Assembly: GCA_027459625.1 (NCBI GenBank)
Contig: DAIDHP010000033.1
Location: 1 to 45,036, forward strand
DNA: 45,036 nt
Origin: Chthonomonadales bacterium
Lineage (GTDB): Bacteria; Armatimonadota; Chthonomonadetes; Chthonomonadales; CAJBBX01
Direction of reading: 5' to 3'
In this document: positions 17,027 through 25,062 of the stretch, piece by piece
How the letters are laid out: each line of letters begins with the position of its first letter
Numbering within the stretch: position 1 is the stretch's first letter
Made by a program: the position numbers and the translations under genes
The notes under the pieces: generated by a model
What the model saw: the letters and a program-made list of their open reading frames with translations, nothing else
What the model was told of the DNA's origin: nothing
Database searches by the model: none

Positions 17027-17878
17027 TTATCCTCCTTTCAGATTGGCTTCCAACTCCGCGAACGTGCATCTCACGTTCGGTTCGATATTTCTTCGAGCGA
17101 ACTCCACAGCCGTCAGGGGGGCGTCTCCGCGGGCGAAAGCAAGCAACGCGGAGCGGATGCAGCACATGTATTGCGATTCAGCGTTCATCATTGTCTCTAT
17201 TGCCTGAGAGAGAGGTTGGAACACGCCATATGCCATTAGAACCCCGAGAAAGGTTCCGACCAAAGCCGCCGCGACATGATGACCGATCTCCTCCGGTTTA
17301 CCGCCTATCGCCCCCATCGTGATGACCACTCCCAGCACGCACGCCACAATGCCATATCCAGGCATCGCGTCACCGGTTTTCGAAAGGATGGCGGGTATCT
17401 TTTGCGCAGCTTCATGGTGCGTGTCCAAATCCACATCCATCATTTCGGCGAGATCGTAGGGTTGAACCGTGCCAGTGATAATCACCTTCAAAGTGTCCGA
17501 GAGAAATTCCATGGCGTGGGGATTATTGGCGAATGACGGGTAACGCTTAAAGAATTCGCTCTCCTCCGGCCTTTCCGCATGATGCTCCAGAGCCACCAAT
17601 CCTTCGCGACGCGCCAGCATGAAGAGATCATACAGCATTTTCAAGAGTTCGTTGTACGTGTTTTTTGTATAGGTGTTACCTTTCAGCAACCCCATGATGT
17701 TGCGAAATATCTCGCCGATAATGGATGGAGGGTTGCCGATGAGCATTGCTCCGAGTGCAGCCCCCCCGATCACAATAAATTCAGATAACTGGAACAGCAC
17801 CATCAGTTTTCCGCCGGCGATGGTAAACCCAACGATGATGCTGCCAAGCAATACGACCACGCCTATAATGACAAACAT
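17027..17878 (-). CDS. motA: flagellar motor stator protein MotA
   Basis: A 283-residue four-helix stator subunit. Helices fall at about residues 1-22 and 30-48 and in a later pair (GYGIVACVLGVVITMGAIGG and AAALVGTFLGVLMAYGVFQPL). The cytoplasmic loop contains ARREGLVALEHHAE, which matches the conserved Arg and Glu that contact FliG, and MPGYGIVA carries the conserved Pro near the ion channel. The start is placed at 17878 (MFVIIGVVV), where GAGG lies about seven bases upstream; an earlier in-frame ATG would add 28 residues not typical of the family. It is transcribed divergently from the secreted protein at 18061 and upstream of motB. Sodium or proton use cannot be decided. Confidence 0.93.
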   Translation of the reverse strand: MFVIIGVVVLLGSIIVGFTIAGGKLMVLFQLSEFIVIGGAALGAMLIGNPPSIIGEIFRNIMGLLKGNTYTKNTYNELLKMLYDLFMLARREGLVALEHHAERPEESEFFKRYPSFANNPHAMEFLSDTLKVIITGTVQPYDLAEMMDVDLDTHHEAAQKIPAILSKTGDAMPGYGIVACVLGVVITMGAIGGKPEEIGHHVAAALVGTFLGVLMAYGVFQPLSQAIETMMNAESQYMCCIRSALLAFARGDAPLTAVEFARRNIEPNVRCTFAELEANLKGG

Positions 17879-17972
17879 GCTCTCGCCTCGTATTCTCTCC
17901 GCTTTCATATTCGGCATTTTTGGCTGCGAACACAAGACCGAAATGAAATATCTTTTTAGCAAACGATCTTTT

Positions 17973-18000
17973 TTAATATCATGGCTTTCCCTGTTGACAA
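17973..18000 (-). promoter_or_regulatory. putative promoter of motA (minus strand)
   Basis: On the minus strand TTGTCA (18000-17995) is followed after 16 bases by TATTAA (17978-17973), with TGA just before the -10 (extended -10 type). Its -35 overlaps the -35 of the divergent plus-strand promoter. No sigma28-type element was found upstream of motA. Confidence 0.4.
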
Positions 18001-18022
18001 TTATCTCTACCTATGATACACT
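17994..18022 (+). promoter_or_regulatory. promoter of the secreted repeat-tail protein
   Basis: A perfect -35 TTGACA (17994-17999) and TACACT (18017-18022) are 17 bases apart, with TGA forming an extended -10. This leaves a 5' leader of about 30 bases before the AGGAGG ribosome site. It is the best-looking promoter in the window. Confidence 0.65.
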
Positions 18023-18060
18023 TGAAGACTACCAGGATATTTCCAGGAGGTGTTTTGATC

Positions 18061-19674
18061 ATGCTGCACCGGAATCGAATCACAATAATCATGCTTTGCT
18101 TCATGATGGCCGTGATGGGTGAATGTGTCCGCGCACAAAATGAAGTGCCTTTTACAATTCGCTACCCTCCGGATGGTTCCATAGTACGTGAAAAAGTTCC
18201 TATTAAAGTCCCTCTTGCAAGCATCCCCGTGGGCGGGTACATCTCCGTGGATATCGACGGTCATTTCGTGGTGGCGATGGCCCCCACCGCCGAGGATCGC
18301 GCCCAAGGCGGGGCGGGGGCGGATTACGTGTACGTATGGGATACGAAAAGTCCCATGCAACTTGGACGAGGTCAGGAAGTCTATCCGCAGGATGGTGAAC
18401 ACACGATCTCCGTGAGCCTCTATTCCCCGAGACCATCGGATCAAGGCAACGGCGACATGCTGAGTGCCACGTCCTCGATAAAAGTCCAATTGAAGAACAA
18501 GGTGGACATGAACGCGGCTGTGACACTGCGTTATCGTTTCATAGACGGGGATATTTTCACCTATACGCGTTCGGGAACCACGGATATCAAAGGGGGTCCA
18601 AACCAACAACAGGACACTCTCAACGCCTACATGCAAAAAAGTCATCTTGACGTATCCATAGACGACAAGTACTCCAACGGGGACGCCATGGTGCGGAACA
18701 AACTAACGAAGTTATCAATCACTCATGGAGCCCAGGAAACCATATTCCCGACGGATCAATTGCCGAAATCGCTGTACGAAGAGCTGGACGCGCTGGGGAA
18801 CGTGCATTACCAGAACAACACCGCAGCGTCCTTCGCGGAGTTTGCCCGTTTGGGCATACCGGTGAGTGCTACGATTGACTTGCCGATTCTGCCGGAGAAC
18901 CCCGTGAATATCGGGGATTCCTGGGAGACACCTGATGTGCCGATCGATATTCCAGGTGTCACGCCGGATCAGCAACCCAAGGAGAGGGTGAAAAGCACTT
19001 TGGTCTCCTTTGAATGGCAGGATGGATACCCCTCCGCGAAAATTCATCAGCATTACGATGGATATCCGGAGGAGAAGGCGATTGACTATCAAGGGATGCA
19101 GATTGATCATCCTCATGTGATATTCGATCGGGACATATGGGTGGCGTTTCGCGCGGGCTTGCTCTTAAAAGTCTATCGAACGATTGATGTGTCCGGTAAA
19201 CTACTCGAAAACAATCTTTTCGCAGGGGGCTCTCCCTACGGCCCCGGCGCTTACGCCGGCATGGGTTCCTCTCCGTATTCAGGCATGGGGTCCTCCCCGT
19301 ATTCAGGCATGGGGTCCTCCCCGTATTCGGGCATGGGGTCATCTCCCTATTCCGGAATGGGGTCTTCGCCCTATTCCGGCATGAAATCCTCCCCATACGG
19401 ATCCATGGGTTACGGGGGTTCGCCTTATTCCGGCGCGGGGCGCGGCTCTTATCCGATGAATCCCTATAGCGGGTCCAGCGGACCCTATGGAGGATCAAGT
19501 GCGTATCCTGGACCGTATGGCGGCTCCGGCGGATATCCTGGAAGCGCCGGTTACAACCCATACATTGGCGGAGTACAGGCCAAACCTCAGGCAACGGAGA
19601 TCAGTCTCAAATCGACTATGACCACTGAGATCATCCCGAAAAAAACAAGCGTGCCTGACACCAACGCACAATAG
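18061..19674 (+). CDS. secreted protein with Gly/Ser/Pro/Tyr-rich repeat tail
   Basis: A 537-residue exported protein of no family I recognise. Residues 1-26 form a signal peptide (cut after VRA-Q). Residues 30-160 look like an Ig-type fold (FTIRYPPDGSIVREKVPIKVPL, GYISVDIDGHFVVAM). Residues 165-385 form a second mostly beta domain, with TLRYRFIDGDIFTYTRSG and the phrase NIGDSWETP, reminiscent of bacterial surface proteins that measure total exposure (similar text occurs in DUF6263-type proteins). From about residue 400 the tail is low complexity: five GMGSSPYS units, a degenerate sixth, then Gly/Tyr/Pro-rich sequence. AGGAGG (18045-18050) stands ten bases before the ATG; a TTG two codons earlier is possible. 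Its own promoter and signal peptide suggest an abundant surface or matrix protein. Confidence 0.7.
   Translation: MLHRNRITIIMLCFMMAVMGECVRAQNEVPFTIRYPPDGSIVREKVPIKVPLASIPVGGYISVDIDGHFVVAMAPTAEDRAQGGAGADYVYVWDTKSPMQLGRGQEVYPQDGEHTISVSLYSPRPSDQGNGDMLSATSSIKVQLKNKVDMNAAVTLRYRFIDGDIFTYTRSGTTDIKGGPNQQQDTLNAYMQKSHLDVSIDDKYSNGDAMVRNKLTKLSITHGAQETIFPTDQLPKSLYEELDALGNVHYQNNTAASFAEFARLGIPVSATIDLPILPENPVNIGDSWETPDVPIDIPGVTPDQQPKERVKSTLVSFEWQDGYPSAKIHQHYDGYPEEKAIDYQGMQIDHPHVIFDRDIWVAFRAGLLLKVYRTIDVSGKLLENNLFAGGSPYGPGAYAGMGSSPYSGMGSSPYSGMGSSPYSGMGSSPYSGMGSSPYSGMKSSPYGSMGYGGSPYSGAGRGSYPMNPYSGSSGPYGGSSAYPGPYGGSGGYPGSAGYNPYIGGVQAKPQATEISLKSTMTTEIIPKKTSVPDTNAQ
19258..19401 (+). repeat. 24 bp coding tandem repeat (GMGSSPYS)
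   Basis: Five consecutive 24-base units encode GMGSSPYS and a sixth degenerate unit encodes GMKSSPYG. The first three are nearly identical at the DNA level, while the later ones differ mainly at third codon positions (TCC/TCA/TCT, CCG/CCC), so the peptide repeat is being conserved. Confidence 0.9.
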
Positions 19675-19689
19675 AACACCGCACAATAT

Positions 19690-19737
19690 CTGTCAAGCCG
19701 GGCGTCACCGAGGTATAATAGCGTGACGCCCTTGTTT
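19690..19737. promoter_or_regulatory. hairpin enclosing a TATAAT box upstream of tatC
   Basis: GGGCGTCAC (19700-19708) pairs perfectly with GTGACGCCC (19723-19731); the tract after it is TTGTTT, a poor terminator tail. The loop contains TATAAT (19714-19719), and CTGTCA (19690-19695) lies 18 bases upstream of it. The segment could therefore be a terminator for the upstream gene, a promoter for tatC, or both. Confidence 0.5.
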
Positions 19738-19777
19738 ATGCGTCAAACAAAAAGGGTGTAGGAGGATTGGAAGGGGA

Positions 19778-20557
19778 TTGCTCTTCAAGAAAAAGGAGAA
19801 TCATATCGATGATGCGCGAATGGAGTTAACCGAGCATCTCGGGGAGTTGCGCACCCGAATTATACGCATAATATTATACATATTCGGCGGCGCTATTCTC
19901 ACATACAATCTTTTTAAGCCGATATATGCGTTTCTTTTTTACCCTATGGAAATCATCATGCGGCAGCATAAGGCTGAAGGATGGAGTTTGCGCTTCACCA
20001 CCTTCACCGAACCATTCTTCGTCGTATTGAAGATTGCCATAGTGGCGGGAATGATTATTGTCGCGCCTCTTCTGATTTTGGAAGTTTGGGGATTCATCTC
20101 GCCCGCCTTAACCAAAGAGGAAAAAAAACCGATTCGGTATCTCGCCCCGCTCGCTGTAACACTCTTCATATCCGGAGTGGCGTTGGCTTATTGGGTTGCC
20201 AAATACGCGATTACATGGTTTGCCAGTTATGTGGGATGGTTTCCACATGCGGTGCTTTTGCAGGATCCTGAAACTTTCGTCATGTTCATGTTGAAAATGA
20301 TGGGGGTTTTCGGTTTGGTTTTCGAGTTGCCAATCTTCCTCCTTTTCCTTGCCTGGATAGGGATTTTAACATCCGATATGATGATAAAATCCTGGAAGTA
20401 CGCGGTGCTAATCATAACGGTCATTGGCGTTATCGTAACACCTTCCAATGATCTATTCACAATGACAGTGATGATATTCCCAGTCATCCTGCTCTATTTG
20501 GCGAGCATCTGGTTGGTGAAATTAGTCGAGAAATATAGGAAAGCGCACATGCCATGA
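19778..20557 (+). CDS. tatC: Sec-independent protein translocase subunit TatC
   Basis: A 259-residue six-helix membrane protein. The N-terminal motif TEHLGELRTRI is the TatC signature, and FTTFTEPFFVVLKIAI holds the conserved Glu of the twin-arginine signal-binding site. Later helices (PIRYLAPLAVTLFISG, MGVFGLVFELPIFLLFLAWIG, YAVLIITVIGVIVTPSND) follow the family order. TatC recognises folded twin-arginine substrates and recruits TatA. The start is TTG at 19778, with GGAGG at 19761-19765; an ATG at 19820 would cut just before the conserved ELTEHL and is less likely. No tatA or tatB is seen in the window. A small membrane protein gene overlaps its stop. Confidence 0.92.
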   Translation: MLFKKKENHIDDARMELTEHLGELRTRIIRIILYIFGGAILTYNLFKPIYAFLFYPMEIIMRQHKAEGWSLRFTTFTEPFFVVLKIAIVAGMIIVAPLLILEVWGFISPALTKEEKKPIRYLAPLAVTLFISGVALAYWVAKYAITWFASYVGWFPHAVLLQDPETFVMFMLKMMGVFGLVFELPIFLLFLAWIGILTSDMMIKSWKYAVLIITVIGVIVTPSNDLFTMTVMIFPVILLYLASIWLVKLVEKYRKAHMP

Positions 20558-20853
20558 ATCGACCGCCGACAAAAAAACAGATGATTTCACAGAGAAACAG
20601 ATTTCTCAAGCAATTCGCGCTCATACTCCTGATCATCGGTTTGATGTATTGGATGGGTTGGAAATCACCATGGGCGAAACGTACAACGAAGGTGGATGTG
20701 TACGCAACCGATATGCCGCACCCCATTGTTCAAAAACAAGCGACAACGGATAATCCCACCTCGACGTACGATTCCTCATCCAACACCACTGATTCTCAGA
20801 ATCCCCCATCCAAAAAACAGGCATCCGATACTCCTGCAAATATAAAACAGTAA
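20554..20853 (+). CDS. small single-helix membrane protein coupled to tatC
   Basis: A 99-residue protein of unknown function. A basic N-terminus of about 20 residues (many Lys, Arg, Gln) precedes one hydrophobic helix (ALILLIIGLMYWMGW, about 22-36), followed by a polar tail rich in Ser, Thr, Pro, Gln and Asn. Its ATG overlaps the tatC stop as ATGA, so translation is coupled. It is not TatA or TatB: those begin with the helix and continue into an amphipathic helix with a Phe-Gly hinge, absent here. A periplasmic disordered tail is the likeliest topology. Confidence 0.7.
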   Translation: MNRPPTKKQMISQRNRFLKQFALILLIIGLMYWMGWKSPWAKRTTKVDVYATDMPHPIVQKQATTDNPTSTYDSSSNTTDSQNPPSKKQASDTPANIKQ

Positions 20854-20868
20854 TGGAGCATTCAATAG

Positions 20869-21966
20869 ATGAAAGTTGGACTGATAGGACTTCCGGAATG
20901 TGGAAAGACCACACTCTTTAACGCTCTAACCAGGGCGAATGAATCCACCCATGCATACGGGGCTCACAAAGACGAGGTGCATCTCGGATCGGTCCCGGTG
21001 CCGGATCCGCGCTTTGACTTCTGCGTGGAGGTCTCCCATCCTAAAAAGATTGCCCCCGCCACGCTGGATATAACGGACGGCGGCGCACGAATAGACTTGG
21101 AGGAGAAGCGCGAGAAATTCGGAGCGGATTTCTTCGCCGGCGTGAGAAACATGGACGCACTCGCATTGATTCTCAGAGAGTTTAAAAGCGAGATTCTCCC
21201 CGATCCGGAAGGTGGGTTGGACCCTCGCAGGGACGCTGAAAAGATTATGGGGGAGTTGCTTCTCGCGGATCTCATGGTTATTGAAGGGCGTTTGGAGCGA
21301 CTTGAAAAAAATCGCATTCTCAAACGGCAAACCCCTGCGGAGGCGGCTGAAGAACAGACCTTGCTTAAAATAAAAACTCATCTGGATTCCCTGCAACCGA
21401 TTCGAACCCTCTCCCTCACCGACGATGAAACGAAGGCCATTAAGAGTTTCGCATTTGTCAGCGCCAAACCCTTAATTCTGGTCGCGAACATAGACGAGGA
21501 CAGCATCTCCCAGGACACTCCGATCCTCTCCTCCTTAAGGATCTTCGCCGAGGAACAGAACCTGCCATTGGTGGAGATTTGCGCGAAACTGGAGATGGAG
21601 GTCTCTCAAATGGATCAGGAGGAGGAAAAGGAGTTCCTATCCGCGATGGGAGTCGAGGAGCCTGCGAGGGATCGCCTCATCCGAATCGCATACGCCGCCC
21701 TCGGATACATCAGCTTCTTCACAGTTGGCGAGGATGAGGTGAAGGCATGGACCATTCTTCAAGGAACTCACGCGGTTGGGGCTGCGGAGAAAATCCATAC
21801 GGATATCGCTCGCACGTTCATACGAGCGGAGGTGATCTCTTTCGATGACTTTCACGCCTGCGGCGGGTGGGACGAATCGCGCAGCGCGGGGAAGATGCGA
21901 TTGGAAGGCAAGGATTACCAAGTGAAGGATGGCGATATCGTTCATATCCGTAATTCCAAGGGATAG
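20869..21966 (+). CDS. ychF: YchF/Obg-like P-loop NTPase
   Basis: A 365-residue translation-associated NTPase. G1 is GLPECGKTTLFNALT, where most YchF proteins have GLPNVGKST. The G4-like motif is NIDED rather than NKxD, as in YchF, which prefers ATP. A helical coiled-coil arm covers roughly residues 120-190 (DAEKIMGELLLADLMVIEGRLERLEKN as its start). The C-terminal TGS-like domain contains SFFTVGEDEVKAW and the family phrase TFIRAEVISFDDF. YchF binds ribosomes and influences stress responses. The unusual P-loop (EC for NV, TT for ST) and the shorter arm mark it as a divergent family member. GGAG lies ten bases upstream of the ATG. Confidence 0.88.
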   Translation: MKVGLIGLPECGKTTLFNALTRANESTHAYGAHKDEVHLGSVPVPDPRFDFCVEVSHPKKIAPATLDITDGGARIDLEEKREKFGADFFAGVRNMDALALILREFKSEILPDPEGGLDPRRDAEKIMGELLLADLMVIEGRLERLEKNRILKRQTPAEAAEEQTLLKIKTHLDSLQPIRTLSLTDDETKAIKSFAFVSAKPLILVANIDEDSISQDTPILSSLRIFAEEQNLPLVEICAKLEMEVSQMDQEEEKEFLSAMGVEEPARDRLIRIAYAALGYISFFTVGEDEVKAWTILQGTHAVGAAEKIHTDIARTFIRAEVISFDDFHACGGWDESRSAGKMRLEGKDYQVKDGDIVHIRNSKG

Positions 21967-21974
21967 AAAGTTAT

Positions 21975-22004
21975 CGGCGCCGCCCCTTTTCCAGGACGGC
22001 GCCG
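21975..22004. terminator. hairpin between convergent ychF and fucI genes
   Basis: CGGCGCCG (21975-21982) and CGGCGCCG (21997-22004) form an eight-base GC-only stem around a 14-base loop. Neither strand carries a long T run, so it may act as a weak or factor-aided bidirectional terminator between the converging genes. Confidence 0.55.
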
Positions 22005-22035
22005 TTAGCATCGCAATCCGCAGTTGAAGATGCTT

Positions 22036-23844
22036 TTATCGATAAAGCGGGCCGAAATTGGCGCAGGCTCGATAATCCGCGCATTGAGGATCCTGAGCGC
22101 CAAATCGCGACCAAACGCTTGGGCGGTAAACATTCTCCTCCGGCACATTGTGCATGTCAACGGGTATGCGCAGCATGGAGGCTAGCGTTATCACATCCGC
22201 GCCTACGTGCCCGTAACAGATGGCTCCATGGTTCGCCCCCCAATTGTTCATCACCGAATAGACATCGCGGAAAGGTCCCACGCCAGTGGTTCTCGGTGCG
22301 AACCATGTTGTAGGCCAAGAGGGACTCGTGCGGTCCATGAGCTTATTGGCTACTTCCTCCGGGAGTTGCACCGTTTCGCCCTCCGCAATTTGAACTACAG
22401 GCCCCAAGCCTTTCACCCTGTTGATTCTGATCATCGTCACAGGCATGCCGCCTGGAGTGTGAAATTCGGACGACCACCCGCCCCCTCTGAAATACTCCAA
22501 TTCCGCTGCGTCCCAATGTGTTGCTCTCATGCATTTCTCGGTCTCTTCAGCGGAAACCATCCACCATGGCTTAATGCCAGGTTTACCTTTGTCCGTTTGT
22601 TCACCGGACCAATCCAACGCCGACGCTCCGGAGTTTATAAGATGAATGATCCCGCCGCTCGCGGCTCCTTCCGGGGTGTATCCCGTCACCCTCTTGATCG
22701 CATCCGGGCTCCAGTAGGTCCTCACATCGGAGAAAAGCTGAGCGGTTCCGGTCAGGAGATGCATCAGAAGCATGGATACGCCATTGAGGGAATCATTCTC
22801 CGTGGCGATGATGTAGGGCTGTCGAACGCCTGTCCAATCGAAGGAGGAGTTGAGAATTGCCTCCAGGAAATCGCCATTAGGGAGGTGGTCGGTCCATTGG
22901 CGTTGACCTTGAAATCCACCGGATAGAGCGTTATGCCCCTCCGATTCCTCGACCCATCCGAGTTCCGCCAATTTGGGATTTCCGTTCATCAGGTCCCGGG
23001 CAATCAGAGCCATTTTGACGCTCATCTCCCATTCGCTATTCTTCATCTCACGGGAGTGGCGTTTTTCCGGTTTATTTATGTCCCGTCCCTCGGTGCAGTT
23101 CGCCTTGACCCACTTCAGAGCCTTTTCATATTCCATAGGATCGTATATGCCCCTGTCCATCCTTCGAACGAACTCCACCATGTCCACGCTTTCGCATCTC
23201 ATCCCGAAGTAACTTTCGAAAAGTTCATGGTCCACGATGGATCCCGCAATTCCCATGGAGACGGATCCCATGGATAGGTAGGATGCACCACGCAGAGTGG
23301 AGACGGCTATGCCAGCGCGAATGAAACGCAGCAATTTGCTTACAACGTCGTCGGGGATGCTTTTGTCATTCGCATCCTGCACGTCGCGCCCGTATACGCC
23401 AAAGGCTGGAAGCCCCTTTTGAGCGTGGGCGGCCAGCGTCGCCGCAAGATAGACCGCCCCCGGCCGCTCCGTGCCATTAAAGCCCCACACCGCTTTCGGT
23501 GTGTGTGGATCCATATCCATGGTTTCGGAACCGTAACACCAACAAGGAGTGACGGTGAGGGATACCCTCACTCCCTCCTTTGAGAATTTTTCAGCGCATT
23601 TCGCCGCCTCCGACACGCCTCCGATTGTTGTATCCGCGATAACGCACTCCACTGGCAATCCGCAGGAGTGTCGAACATTCCCCGTGATCAAATCCGCCAC
23701 GGAGCGCGCCATTTGCATGGTCTGCTCCTCCAGAGATTCTCTCACACCCTCTCGCCGACCATCAATTACCGGTCTAATTCCGACCTTGGGGAGGTATCCT
23801 CTCAACCGATTCACAGGCGAACACAGATCATCCTTGCCAGCCAT
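22036..23844 (-). CDS. fucI: L-fucose isomerase
   Basis: A 602-residue cytoplasmic ketol-isomerase that converts L-fucose to L-fuculose (often also D-arabinose to D-ribulose), with a Mn2+ ion. The family opening [21 protein letters not shown] is present. The metal and catalytic residues align with the E. coli enzyme: E349 in [10 protein letters not shown]373 in FSDVRTYW and H546 in CYGHVGAD, spaced as in Glu337, Asp361 and His528. Length is close to the usual 590. AAAGGA lies about 11 bases before the ATG. No fuculokinase, fuculose aldolase or fucose permease is adjacent, so the gene stands alone. Its context with GH31 and clan-A glycosidases in the window suggests use of fucosylated polysaccharides. 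Confidence 0.96.
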   Translation of the reverse strand: MAGKDDLCSPVNRLRGYLPKVGIRPVIDGRREGVRESLEEQTMQMARSVADLITGNVRHSCGLPVECVIADTTIGGVSEAAKCAEKFSKEGVRVSLTVTPCWCYGSETMDMDPHTPKAVWGFNGTERPGAVYLAATLAAHAQKGLPAFGVYGRDVQDANDKSIPDDVVSKLLRFIRAGIAVSTLRGASYLSMGSVSMGIAGSIVDHELFESYFGMRCESVDMVEFVRRMDRGIYDPMEYEKALKWVKANCTEGRDINKPEKRHSREMKNSEWEMSVKMALIARDLMNGNPKLAELGWVEESEGHNALSGGFQGQRQWTDHLPNGDFLEAILNSSFDWTGVRQPYIIATENDSLNGVSMLLMHLLTGTAQLFSDVRTYWSPDAIKRVTGYTPEGAASGGIIHLINSGASALDWSGEQTDKGKPGIKPWWMVSAEETEKCMRATHWDAAELEYFRGGGWSSEFHTPGGMPVTMIRINRVKGLGPVVQIAEGETVQLPEEVANKLMDRTSPSWPTTWFAPRTTGVGPFRDVYSVMNNWGANHGAICYGHVGADVITLASMLRIPVDMHNVPEENVYRPSVWSRFGAQDPQCADYRACANFGPLYR

Positions 23845-23884
23845 GTTTTAGCACATCCTTTCTCTTGAAATGTTAAGTTATATC

Positions 23885-23961
23885 AGGCAATTGCGAAATT
23901 CGAGGGTCTCTGTTTCATACAACGTGAAAGAACAAGCCTCATCCAAAGTTTGCAATCACCT
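23885..23961. repeat. palindromic-ended dispersed element, diverged copy D
   Basis: AGGCAATTGCGAAA at the left and TTTGCAATCACCT at the right are imperfect inverted repeats that match the termini of the copies at 16860, 34811 and 38758. The interior is different and shorter (77 bp overall). It shares AAATTCGAG near the left end with the copy at 38758. It lies 40 bases upstream of the fucI start. Confidence 0.6.
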
Positions 23962-24218
23962 CGAATGAATATCAAACAAAGCATGAACGGGAAAGTTCCA
24001 TCCATCGCCACGCGTAGAGTACGATAAGGATAGATTACCTCTATTCGCACAGAAAGACGAGTTCCAAGCCTACTATTTTCGATTTATGAGGATGCGGGAA
24101 GAGAAGCCGATCATAGACAAGAGAGAGGATGGCGATACACCGTGATTGATGAGAAAGTGCCTCACGTTTTCAAATCAACATTCAAGCGGTAGAGTGGTGC
24201 GAGTAACACAATAAAATA
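23962..24218. other. non-coding stretch between fucI and the tRNA gene
   Basis: No convincing open frame, hairpin or promoter was recognised in these 257 bases. They follow the dispersed element and precede the 3' end of the tRNA. Confidence 0.5.
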
Positions 24219-24291
24219 TGGGCCCGGTAGGATTCGAACCTACGATCCAGCAGTTATGAGCCGCTTGCCTTAGCCGCTAGGCCACGGGCCC
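24219..24291 (-). tRNA. tRNA with CAT anticodon (elongator Met, or Ile2)
   Basis: A 73-base cloverleaf on the minus strand. The acceptor stem GGGCCCG pairs with CGGGCCC, discriminator A. The D stem is GCCT/AGGC. The anticodon stem AGCGG/CTGCT holds loop CTCATAA (anticodon CAT). The variable loop is five bases, and the T arm is GTAGG-TTCGAAT-CCTAC. CCA is not encoded. The anticodon allows elongator Met or a lysidine-modified Ile2; it is not initiator Met, which lacks a paired 1-72 position, whereas G1 here pairs with C72. Confidence 0.93.
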
Positions 24292-24372
24292 TCATCGATC
24301 TATTATAGCAAATATATGGGGTGGAATCAAACACCAGGCTCTTTTGATTTCCGATATCGCATTCCACCGCTG

Positions 24373-25062
24373 TTAATCCTGCGTTTTTTTATTGAGCGAA
24401 CAGATAAATCTGTGATCCAGGGTGAACCTAATAAGCTCCGTGCGGTTGCGGAGTTCCAGCTTCTTCATGAAATTGTATACATGAACCTCAACAGTGCGCA
24501 CGCTAATGCCCAGTTTGTCGGCGATCTCCTTGTTCATCAAGCCTTCGCTTACCAGCATCACGATCTGCCGCTCGCGATCGGTCAGTTTCGACCATACCAT
24601 CTTCATTTTCTCGATTGATGCCGAGTCCACGGGAGGTATCGTATGATCCAAGTGGATTTTTATCTGCGGGAAGAACTCCTCCCCCGCCATGATACTCTCT
24701 ATCCCCAAGGCAAGCGTGTTCACGCCGGCATCCTTCAAGATATAACCGTTCGCCCCGAGTGCGCGCGCCTCAAGAACATACGCCTCCTCGGCGAACATGG
24801 ATAGGATGAGCACGCGGGTGTCGGGATCCTTCGCCCTTAAGGACCTCAGCGTTTCAAAACCGTCCATTTCCGGCATTTTCATATCCAACAAAACAATGTC
24901 CGGATGCAACGCCTCGATGCATGCGAGAGCCACCTTTCCATTTTCCGCCTCCCCGACAACATGAACACGGTTCGTTGATTCCAGCAAGGCGCAGACGCCT
25001 TTGCGAACGATCTCCTGGTCATCCACCACCAGCGCAGTCAAAAGCTTTTGCAATTCCTTCAT
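24373..25062 (-). CDS. NarL/LuxR-family two-component response regulator
   Basis: A 229-residue DNA-binding regulator. The receiver domain has the acidic pair D14-D15, the phosphoacceptor D60 in VLLDMKMPEMDG and the conserved Lys in YILKDAG. The C-terminal LuxR-type helix-turn-helix starts at about residue 165 (LTDRERQIVMLVSEGL, then NKEIADKLGISVRTVEVHV). The ATG at 25062 has AGGAAAAAAGGA directly upstream; an earlier in-frame ATG would add 11 residues. No histidine kinase is adjacent. The gene is divergent from the STAS-chemosensory cluster, so a link to it is possible but unproven. Confidence 0.92.
   Translation of the reverse strand: MKELQKLLTALVVDDQEIVRKGVCALLESTNRVHVVGEAENGKVALACIEALHPDIVLLDMKMPEMDGFETLRSLRAKDPDTRVLILSMFAEEAYVLEARALGANGYILKDAGVNTLALGIESIMAGEEFFPQIKIHLDHTIPPVDSASIEKMKMVWSKLTDRERQIVMLVSEGLMNKEIADKLGISVRTVEVHVYNFMKKLELRNRTELIRFTLDHRFICSLNKKTQD

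Noticed and set aside
17879-17960. Sigma28 flagellar promoter upstream of motA
   Set aside because: A GCCGAATA word occurs, but no TAAA element stands 15 bases before it, so the pair is not supported.
20554-20853. TatA or TatB identity for the protein after tatC
   Set aside because: Its helix starts after about 20 basic residues and lacks the Phe-Gly hinge and amphipathic helix of TatA/TatB.
24219-24291. Integrated element using the tRNA as attachment site
   Set aside because: No integrase or duplicated tRNA 3' end was found on either side within the window.
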